The translations under genes were made by a program, and so were the position numbers. Positions 5,804 through 12,020 of a stretch of DNA of 14,078 nt are shown in pieces. Below the pieces are notes generated by a model, which saw only the letters and a program-made list of their open reading frames with translations, did not search any database and was not told the origin of the DNA. Positions within the stretch are counted from its first letter, which is position 1. Each line of letters opens with the position of its first letter. Source of the stretch: Aphodosoma sp045658305 (GTDB taxonomy: Bacteria > Bacteroidota > Bacteroidia > Bacteroidales > Paludibacteraceae); contig JAZOUT010000046.1 in the NCBI GenBank assembly GCA_045658305.1, positions 1-14,078 of the forward strand, in the 5' to 3' direction.

Positions 5804-6016
5804 TGAATACATTGAGTAGAGTTCTCAAGTTGTTTTGTTAAAGCATTTTTGCTTTGTTCTTTCTGTTATTGAAATTTGGCGATTTTATGTAAGTGAAAGG
5901 ATGAGTTGAAAAAATGCCCATTGTTGTATATATACGGCGTGGGCTTAACTTATCGTACTTACGAGGTCACGCCAAATACCTAATAACAGCGAGATAGTTG
6001 AGTTCTCGCTTTTTTG
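5804..6016 (+). ncRNA. Structured small RNA of about 210 nt, 6S RNA / Bacteroidales-1 candidate
   Basis: The region is framed by a full promoter and a terminator and has no reading frame. It folds by eye into one long interrupted hairpin: CTGTTATT (5863-5870) with AATAACAG (5982-5989); ATTTGGCG (5874-5881) with CGCCAAAT (5970-5977); GTAAGT (5889-5894) with ACTTAC (5957-5962); ATGAGTT (5901-5907) with AACTTAT (5947-5953); GCCCA (5916-5920) with TGGGC (5940-5944). A small 5' hairpin AAAGC/GCTTT (5840-5855) and TTGAG/CTCAA (5812-5828) precede it. Length, rod shape with internal loops, and independent promoter and terminator suit 6S RNA, which binds RNA polymerase by mimicking an open promoter. 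The Bacteroidales-1 motif, described with this kind of promoter and terminator, has been proposed as the 6S RNA of the order. I see no tmRNA, RNase P or SRP RNA signatures. That this is a structured RNA is well supported; the 6S identity is inference. Confidence 0.72.
5988..6015 (+). terminator. Terminator of the structured RNA
   Basis: AGCGAGA (5988-5994) pairs with TCTCGCT (6004-6010) around a 9-base loop, followed by a run of T to 6015. The first bases overlap the outer stem of the RNA (5982-5989), so terminator and closing stem compete for two bases. Confidence 0.85.
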
Positions 6017-6079
6017 TATCCTTATTTATAAGTTTTTTATTTTAAGGAGTTGCGCCCGACACGTATTAGGGATTCTATT

Positions 6080-7396
6080 ATGAAAAAAATTATTTTGTTG
6101 TCTTGTATTATTGCAATGGCTATGAATGTTATGGCTTATCAGCCAATGTTGGTCGAAGGTCGTCTTTGGACTACTCATGTTTATGAAGACCCAATTGAAT
6201 ATAGTATTAAAGCCGCTATAAATGATACGATGATATATCGAATAGCTGGGGATACTATTATTAATGAGCAGACCTATAAAGTCATCCAATGGACTAACTC
6301 TGACCATAAATTCTTAATGCGAGAAGACATTGACGAGCAAAAAATTTGGGCTTTTGACACCGAAAAAAATACAGAAAAATTAGTAGCTGATTTTAAACTT
6401 AACGTTGGAGACCGCCTTGATATTATCAATGAAACAACATGTGAAAATATTTCGTATATCAAAGATAATGAGGGTAATATATTGAAAAGGATGACCTTTG
6501 TTGGTAACAATAATTTTACTTTAGTTGAAGGCTATGGTTTTGAAAATATAACTATCAACGACGATTCGGAATACAAAGCTAGTGTAAATTTATTGTCGGT
6601 CGTACACGAAAACGACACTTTAATTGATTTTACGAAAGAAACTGAGGACTATAATCCAATTGTAGTTGAGGGTTATAGTTGGAATGTCGTTAATCGTAAT
6701 GTCCATCTTGATGGTAATAATACTACTAAATACAGCACATTTATAGAAAAAATAGAGGGTGATTCTGTCGTTAATAACGTAAACTATAAAAAGTTATGGC
6801 GTAGTGTAAACGATGAAATGACTGAATATGAGGTTATTGCTCTCGTTCGTGGAGATATTGAAAATCAAAAAGTATGGGCTTTTGTAGGTGAAAAAGAATA
6901 TTTGATTTATGATTTTGCTTGTAAAGTAGGTGATAAAGTAATGACACTTAAATCATTACAAAGTGCAGAAAGTCAAGTAGAAGAGATTGAAATGACTATC
7001 AAAGCCATAGAAAAGATAGAAGATTTTAATGACGTAAAATATAATAAATATATTGCTATGGTTGAAAATCAGGATATTGTTTATTATGAGCGTTTTGGTT
7101 CGGAAAATGGCTGGTGTAGTCGCTCGTACGATGATATTGTTGGCGGTGGCATTAATATTATGATTTGTGCTTTCGATGAAACTGGTGAATTGGAATTTAA
7201 ACCAGTATATAACAATGAATTGGATGAAATAGAGGATTGTTATATAAACGAAATTAAAACTGGTGTTGAAAATGTAACAATTCCAAATACATCATTGAAA
7301 AAGGTTATTCGTAATGGTCAGCTTTATATTATTCATGAGGAAAAGATTTATAATGTAATGGGAGTAGAGGTGGAGAATATGAATTGGGATTTTTGA
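6080..7396 (+). CDS. Exported protein of unknown function with an internal duplication
   Basis: I do not recognise a named family. From ATG 6080-6082 the product has 438 residues and begins with a signal peptide (MKK, a hydrophobic core ILLSCIIAMAMNVMA, likely cleavage after Ala19). No lipobox Cys follows, so export to the periplasm or beyond is expected. The mature part is acidic and beta-rich and contains two related halves. One (about 22-157) runs PMLVEGRLW, GDTIINEQTYK, QKIWAF, FKLNVGDRL, GYGFEN. The other (about 193-345) runs PIVVEGYSW, GDSVVNNVNYK, QKVWAF, CKVGDKV, RFGSENGW. The C-terminus KKVIRNGQLYIIHEEKIYNVMGVEV (split here: GQLYII at 413-418, YNVMGVEV at 424-431) resembles the short tail of many secreted Bacteroidales proteins and may be a sorting or anchoring signal. 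The frame stays open to a TTG at 6050 directly after AAGGAG, but the signal peptide argues for 6080. A terminator follows at 7427. Confidence 0.85.
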   Translation: MKKIILLSCIIAMAMNVMAYQPMLVEGRLWTTHVYEDPIEYSIKAAINDTMIYRIAGDTIINEQTYKVIQWTNSDHKFLMREDIDEQKIWAFDTEKNTEKLVADFKLNVGDRLDIINETTCENISYIKDNEGNILKRMTFVGNNNFTLVEGYGFENITINDDSEYKASVNLLSVVHENDTLIDFTKETEDYNPIVVEGYSWNVVNRNVHLDGNNTTKYSTFIEKIEGDSVVNNVNYKKLWRSVNDEMTEYEVIALVRGDIENQKVWAFVGEKEYLIYDFACKVGDKVMTLKSLQSAESQVEEIEMTIKAIEKIEDFNDVKYNKYIAMVENQDIVYYERFGSENGWCSRSYDDIVGGGINIMICAFDETGELEFKPVYNNELDEIEDCYINEIKTGVENVTIPNTSLKKVIRNGQLYIIHEEKIYNVMGVEVENMNWDF

Positions 7397-7426
7397 AAAT
7401 AGTAATTAAGTAAATTTTTTGATTGG

Positions 7427-7458
7427 CAGGCACTCAATGATGGGTGTCTGTTTTTTTT
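7427..7458 (+). terminator. Terminator of the exported-protein gene
   Basis: A 10-bp stem CAGGCACTCA (7427-7436) / TGGGTGTCTG (7441-7450), with two G-T pairs and an ATGA loop, is followed by eight T. It lies 30 bp after the stop codon. Confidence 0.9.
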
Positions 7459-7480
7459 GTTTATCATTTTAATGAAATTA

Positions 7481-7511
7481 AAAAGGGCTGATTTCTTTGT
7501 GGAAATCAGCC
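7481..7511 (-). terminator. Terminator of trxA, possibly bidirectional
   Basis: A perfect 10-bp stem GGCTGATTTC (7486-7495) / GAAATCAGCC (7502-7511) is followed on the minus strand by CTTTTTAATTTC. On the plus strand TTAAATTTTT follows, so it could also back up the terminator of the convergent upstream gene. It lies 30 bp after the trxA stop. Confidence 0.88.
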
Positions 7512-7540
7512 TTAAATTTTTGTGTTTAGAAATTATCTAA

Positions 7541-7861
7541 TTAGAGAATTTCGTCGATAACTGCAGTGATTTTTGCTTCTGATGTTGCACCAACGATTTT
7601 TTTGCCTGGTACCAATTCGCCGTTTTTGAAGAAAAGGAGTGTTGGCACTGAACGGATTGCAAATTCTTCTGTTGTTTCTGCTGCTTCTTCGATGTCGATT
7701 TCACCTAATACTGCACGACCTTCGTATGCTGCTGCAATTTTTTCGATTACTGGTTGGAGTGATTTACATGGACCGCACCATGCTGCACCAAATTTTACAA
7801 CGACTACTGCGTTGTTTGCTAATACTTCTTTGAAGTTAGCATCTGTAATGTGTAATGCCAT
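7541..7861 (-). CDS. trxA: Thioredoxin
   Basis: A 106-residue single-domain cytoplasmic thioredoxin, a dithiol reductant of proteins such as ribonucleotide reductase that is recycled by thioredoxin reductase. The redox site W28-C29-G30-P31-C32 and the cis-proline loop SVPT (Pro73) are intact, as are the end strands LLFFKNGELV and GATSEAKI. Two positions before the active site are unusual: where most thioredoxins have VDFWAxWCGPC, this one reads VKFGAAWCGPC. The buried Asp is replaced by Lys23 and the preceding Trp by Gly25. The buried Asp normally tunes the pKa of the second cysteine, so redox behaviour may differ. There is no signal peptide. The gene is transcribed alone: a TAnnTTTG box upstream (7970-7977), a leader full of 7-bp repeats, and a strong terminator. 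dnaE ends 168 bp upstream. Confidence 0.95.
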   Translation of the reverse strand: MALHITDANFKEVLANNAVVVVKFGAAWCGPCKSLQPVIEKIAAAYEGRAVLGEIDIEEAAETTEEFAIRSVPTLLFFKNGELVPGKKIVGATSEAKITAVIDEIL

Positions 7862-7865
7862 AATT

Positions 7866-7928
7866 TTAGTTATTAATGATTAATTATTAGTTATTAGTTA
7901 TTAACGTTTGGTCTTTAGTGATTAAACT
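7866..7928. repeat. Nine-unit heptad tract in the trxA leader
   Basis: Nine consecutive in-phase units: TTAGTTA, TTAATGA, TTAATTA, TTAGTTA, TTAGTTA, TTAACGT, TTGGTCT, TTAGTGA, TTAAACT. Units nearest the start codon are most alike and distal ones more diverged, but all begin with TT. The tract fills most of the transcribed leader. It is followed by an AT-only inverted repeat TTAAATTT (7928-7935) / AAATTTAA (7941-7948). Confidence 0.88.
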
Positions 7929-7969
7929 TAAATTTGCTATAAATTTAAAACACTATACGTTCTCTTTTG

Positions 7970-7977
7970 CAAAGGTA
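7970..7977 (-). promoter_or_regulatory. Likely promoter -7 box of trxA
   Basis: TACCTTTG on the minus strand is identical to the -7 box of the small RNA. I find no TTG at the expected 20-base distance upstream, so the -33 element is weak or absent. Transcription would start near 7963, giving a leader of about 100 nt. Confidence 0.6.
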
Positions 7978-8029
7978 ATGATTTTAATTTATAATTATAC
8001 TCTTTGAAGTATTAATTTTTGTTAAAATT

Positions 8030-11000
8030 TTATTCTTCTGCTTCTTTTTTTGTGTTTTTATTGTTGTTAATCCAGAATTTTATTGAACCTTCTTTTTCTA
8101 ATATTTCTAATTCGTTGATTAGTTGATTGTTTGGATTGATTTGAATTTTTTTAGATCTTAAATTGATATTACTGCGGCTTTCAGGGTCGTGTACTTCAAG
8201 ATATAATTCAGTTTCACCACTGTTTCCATCTAAGATTTCTAATAATTTGTGAGTTAATTCAGCGTTTATTTTTCCTAATTGTAATGCTATTGTTATTTTT
8301 TTGACAAGTTTAGTGGCTACGTTTTCAAGTAATTCCATTTTTAGGATTTTAGTTTCGAATTCTTTAGGTGTGTTATCATCGTTTTTAGGAGCATATTTCC
8401 AATCGCTACCACGTTCTTGTGTTTTTACGATTATAGCAATAAATAGATTTTCTTTTAAGAAGTTACGATAAGCGGTGTAGTCGTTACCAAATAGAGGAAA
8501 TTCGTAACTTCCCGTATAATCTTGTAGTGTAAGTATTCCGAAAGGAGTGCTTTTCTTGGTCATACCTTCACGACATGCTGTTACGATACCAGCTACGGTG
8601 AACGTTTTAGCATCGCGATTCTTTTTCATTTCGTCAATTTGATTGAGATTGACACAGGCATATTGAATAGGTACGCGATATTGGTCGAGAGGGTGAGATG
8701 AGAGGAATATGCCTACATATTCTTTCTCTTTGCCAAGACGTTCGAGAGTTGACCAAGGTTCAGTTTTAGGTATTTCAGGCTTAGGTATTTCGAGTGTTTC
8801 ATCATCAAATCCACCAAACAATGAATTAGTATTCATTTGTTTGTCTTGTTGATAGCGGTTACCATATCGGATTAGTAGTTCGAGGGTTTGTTCGCCTTTT
8901 GGATTTACTGCGAAATATTGCTCGCGTTTTACATCTTCGAAACAATCAAATGCCCCAGAGAGAGCTAATGACTCTAAAGTCTTTTTGTTGCAAGCTGTAA
9001 GATTGACACGTTCGATGAAGTCGTATATAGATTTATACGGGCCATTCTTTTTGCGTTCATTTACAAGGCTTTCCACAGCTCCTTCTCCTACACCTTTCAC
9101 GCCACCAAGTCCAAACCTAATTTCACCTTTTGGGTTTACGGTGAAGTTTAATTCCGACTCGTTCACATCTGGTCCTTTTACTAACAAGCCCATCGCCTTA
9201 CATTCGTCCATAAACTTGGTTACGTCCGAGATGTTGTCTTTGTTGCGAGTCAAGTTGGCTGCCATAAATTCGGCAGGGTAGTGAGCCTTCAAATATGCTG
9301 TTTGGTACGACACCCATGAATAGCATGTAGCATGCGATTTATTAAACGCATACGAAGCAAACTTCTCCCAGTCGGCCCAAATCTTCTCCAATTTCACAGG
9401 GTCGTGACCATTGCTTTGACCTTGAGCAATAAATTTAGGCTTCATTTGGTCTAGCTTGTCGCGCAACTTCTTACCCATTGCTTTACGCAAAGCGTCAGAC
9501 TCACCACGAGTGAAGTTGGCAAGCAGACGTGATAGGAGCATCACTTGCTCTTGATAAACCGTAATGCCGTATGTATCTTTGAGATACATTTCCATACAAT
9601 CCAAGTCGTATTCAATAGGTTCGCGGCCATGTTTACGAGCAATGAATTGAGGGATATAGTCCATTGGACCTGGACGATATAGGGCATTCATCGCAATAAG
9701 GTCTTCGAATACAGATGGTTGCAACTCTTTTAAGTATTTTTGCATACCAGGCGATTCGAATTGGAATGTACCGATAGTACGACCTTCACTATATAATTTA
9801 TAAGTTTCGGCATCGTCGATAGGTATTTTATCAATATTGATGTCGATACCTTTTGATTTTTTGATATTGCGGAGAGCTTCTTTGATGATAGATAGGGTTT
9901 TAAGTCCTAAGAAGTCCATTTTGATAAGTCCAACTGACTCAATTACCGAACCTTCGTATTGAGTGACGAGCATATCTTCGTTGGTATCTTTGTCTTGAGC
10001 AGTAGATAGAGGGGCGAATTTCTTTAAGTCGTCGGCACCAATGATTACACCACAGGCATGCACACCAGTTTGACGTACAGTGCCTTCGAGCATTTCGGCA
10101 TATTTTAGTGTATCGGCAAGATTGCGGTCTTCGCCATTACGAGCTTCAGCTAATTCAGGTACATATTTAAGGCAGTTTTTGATGTTTACCTTTGGTACTT
10201 TACCTGTTTTAGGATCAGCTTTATCGTCACCAAATTTGTCAGGAATCAGACCTGTGAGGCGGTTTACATCAGGTAGAGGCACATTTTGCACACGACCAAC
10301 GTCTTTGATAGACGATTTAGTTGCCATTGTGCCATAAGTAATGATATGGGCAACTTTTTCTTTTCCATATTTTTCAGTAACCCAACGTAATACCTCGCCA
10401 CGGCCATCGTCGTCGAAGTCGATGTCAATATCGGGTAATGAAATACGGTCGGGATTTAAGAAACGTTCAAACAGCAAATCATATTTCAAAGGGTCGATAT
10501 CGGTGATTTTTAAGCAATAAGCTACCACTGAACCTGCAGCTGAACCACGACCTGGGCCTACAGATACACCCATACCGCGCGCAGCTGAAATAAAGTCTTG
10601 TACGATGAGGAAGTAGCCAGGGAAACCCATTGTTTTCATGATATGCAACTCAAACACAATGCGTTCCATTGTGTCGTCGGGTACAGGGTCGCCATATCGC
10701 ATTTTTGCTCCATCGAGAGCGAGTTTACGAAGATAATCAGCTTCTAATTTAATACGATATAATCGCTCGTATCCGCCAATGGCCTTTATCTTTTTTTCTG
10801 CATCTTCTTGGCTCATCACCACCTCGCCCTTTTCGTTGCGTGTAAATTCATTGAAAAGGTCTTCGTGGCTGAATTTTTGGCGATACTCATCCTCGGTGCC
10901 AAATTCGGCAGGAATGTCGAACATAGGCATGATAGGTCCGCGGTCGAGACTATATACCTCCACTTTGTCTGCAATCTCCATCGTATTAGCCAATGCTTCA

Positions 11001-11959
11001 GGTACATCGGCAAATATCTCTGCCATCTCTTCTGGGGTTTTTAACCACTCTTGCTTGGTGTAGCGCATACGATTTGGGTCGTCGAGGTCTTTGCCTGTAG
11101 AAAGACAGATCAATCGGTCGTGAGCCTCAGCGTGCTCCTCCTCTACAAAGTGCACATCATTAGTTGCAATCACCTTTGTATTAGTCTTTTCTGCCAATTC
11201 AAGTATCTTTTTGTTTACCTGTTTTTGGCGTTGATATACGTTTTGGTCGGCACCAGGTTTATCTGTTTTGTGGCGTTGAATTTCAAGGTAATAATCGTCG
11301 CCAAACACCTCTTTAAACCACATGATGCTCTTTTCAGCCTCATCGAGATTACCTGCTATGATATGTTGAGGAATTTCGCCACCAAGACATGCTGAGCATA
11401 CGATAAGTCCCTCGCTATGAGCTTTGAGTATCTCTTTGTCGATACGCGGACGACGGTAATATCCATCAATCCATGCCATTGATATTATTTTGCAGAGGTT
11501 TTCGTAGCCTTTAGGGTTTTTAGCCAAAAGCACCAAGTGATAGCCCGATGCATCGACTATCTGCTCTTTGCCATTTTCGGGATTGATAGTTTTGAAATCT
11601 TTGTCCTTATTGCGTAAAGAGCGGCGAGCGCAGTATGCCTCGCAACCAATGATAGGTTTGAAAAACTCCTTCTCTTTGGCTTTGATTAGTGATTTTATAT
11701 CTTCGAGGGTATCAGTATTATTTTCCTCTTCAGCTTTTTTAAGCTCTTTTTTTAGGTCTTTTATAGCATCTTTAACCTTTCCATTAACCTTAGCGGCAGT
11801 GTCAACCAACTCTTTTATACCAAACATATTACCGTGGTCGGTAATAGCAATGGCATTCATCCCAGTGCGTTTGCATTTATCGATAAGGTCACCCACTTTC
11901 GACATTCCATCAAGAATCGAATAGTGAGTATGTACGTGTAAGTGTGTGAATTGAATCAT
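8030..11959 (-). CDS. dnaE: DNA polymerase III subunit alpha (DnaE)
   Basis: The replicative polymerase, a C-family catalytic subunit of the holoenzyme. The 1309-residue protein starts with a PHP domain (about 1-290) in which the metal-ligand positions all look filled: His8, His10, Asp17, His42, Glu107, His141, Cys191, Asp268, His270. A lysine/glutamate-rich, probably coiled-coil insertion (about 58-98) separates His42 from Glu107, as in other Bacteroidota DnaE. The palm has GPGRGSAAGSVVAYCL, the catalytic pair Asp510 and Asp512 in PDIDIDFDD, and the third aspartate Asp682 in KMDFLGLKTLS. Fingers follow with YRPGPMDYIPQFIARKHG, then KSHATCYSWVSYQTAYLKAHYPAEF, a helix-hairpin-helix region (LGGVKGVGEGAVE), and an OB fold near FTVAGIVTACREGMT. 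It ends with a charged tail NNNKNTKKEAEE. Start ATG 11957-11959 gives the conserved FTHLHVHT beginning. No obvious terminator follows before the trxA promoter. It lies 61 bp after the MBOAT gene. Confidence 0.98.
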   Translation of the reverse strand: MIQFTHLHVHTHYSILDGMSKVGDLIDKCKRTGMNAIAITDHGNMFGIKELVDTAAKVNGKVKDAIKDLKKELKKAEEENNTDTLEDIKSLIKAKEKEFFKPIIGCEAYCARRSLRNKDKDFKTINPENGKEQIVDASGYHLVLLAKNPKGYENLCKIISMAWIDGYYRRPRIDKEILKAHSEGLIVCSACLGGEIPQHIIAGNLDEAEKSIMWFKEVFGDDYYLEIQRHKTDKPGADQNVYQRQKQVNKKILELAEKTNTKVIATNDVHFVEEEHAEAHDRLICLSTGKDLDDPNRMRYTKQEWLKTPEEMAEIFADVPEALANTMEIADKVEVYSLDRGPIMPMFDIPAEFGTEDEYRQKFSHEDLFNEFTRNEKGEVVMSQEDAEKKIKAIGGYERLYRIKLEADYLRKLALDGAKMRYGDPVPDDTMERIVFELHIMKTMGFPGYFLIVQDFISAARGMGVSVGPGRGSAAGSVVAYCLKITDIDPLKYDLLFERFLNPDRISLPDIDIDFDDDGRGEVLRWVTEKYGKEKVAHIITYGTMATKSSIKDVGRVQNVPLPDVNRLTGLIPDKFGDDKADPKTGKVPKVNIKNCLKYVPELAEARNGEDRNLADTLKYAEMLEGTVRQTGVHACGVIIGADDLKKFAPLSTAQDKDTNEDMLVTQYEGSVIESVGLIKMDFLGLKTLSIIKEALRNIKKSKGIDINIDKIPIDDAETYKLYSEGRTIGTFQFESPGMQKYLKELQPSVFEDLIAMNALYRPGPMDYIPQFIARKHGREPIEYDLDCMEMYLKDTYGITVYQEQVMLLSRLLANFTRGESDALRKAMGKKLRDKLDQMKPKFIAQGQSNGHDPVKLEKIWADWEKFASYAFNKSHATCYSWVSYQTAYLKAHYPAEFMAANLTRNKDNISDVTKFMDECKAMGLLVKGPDVNESELNFTVNPKGEIRFGLGGVKGVGEGAVESLVNERKKNGPYKSIYDFIERVNLTACNKKTLESLALSGAFDCFEDVKREQYFAVNPKGEQTLELLIRYGNRYQQDKQMNTNSLFGGFDDETLEIPKPEIPKTEPWSTLERLGKEKEYVGIFLSSHPLDQYRVPIQYACVNLNQIDEMKKNRDAKTFTVAGIVTACREGMTKKSTPFGILTLQDYTGSYEFPLFGNDYTAYRNFLKENLFIAIIVKTQERGSDWKYAPKNDDNTPKEFETKILKMELLENVATKLVKKITIALQLGKINAELTHKLLEILDGNSGETELYLEVHDPESRSNINLRSKKIQINPNNQLINELEILEKEGSIKFWINNNKNTKKEAEE

Positions 11960-11965
11960 AGTAAT

Positions 11966-12000
11966 TTGAAATTTTAAAGTTGAAAATTGAAAGTTAAAAG
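11966..12000. repeat. Heptad tract upstream of dnaE
   Basis: Five in-phase units: TTGAAAT, TTTAAAG, TTGAAAA, TTGAAAG, TTAAAAG, starting 7 bp before the start codon. The unit matches that upstream of holA. The gap to the MBOAT stop holds nothing else except a short copy, ACTTTCAAC, on the opposite strand at 12013-12021. Confidence 0.85.
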
Positions 12001-12020
12001 TGGATTTGTTGTACTTTCAA

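Noticed and set aside
5804..6016. Riboswitch or leader for the downstream exported-protein gene
   Set aside because: The element ends in its own terminator 64 bp before the start codon and has a strong promoter. No alternative antiterminator pairing with the gene's leader was seen, so a free-standing RNA is simpler.
11051..11395. Plus-strand frames opposite dnaE (also 8985-9281, 10080-10337, 11568-11924)
   Set aside because: All lie antisense to a full-length, strongly conserved dnaE and show no family features.
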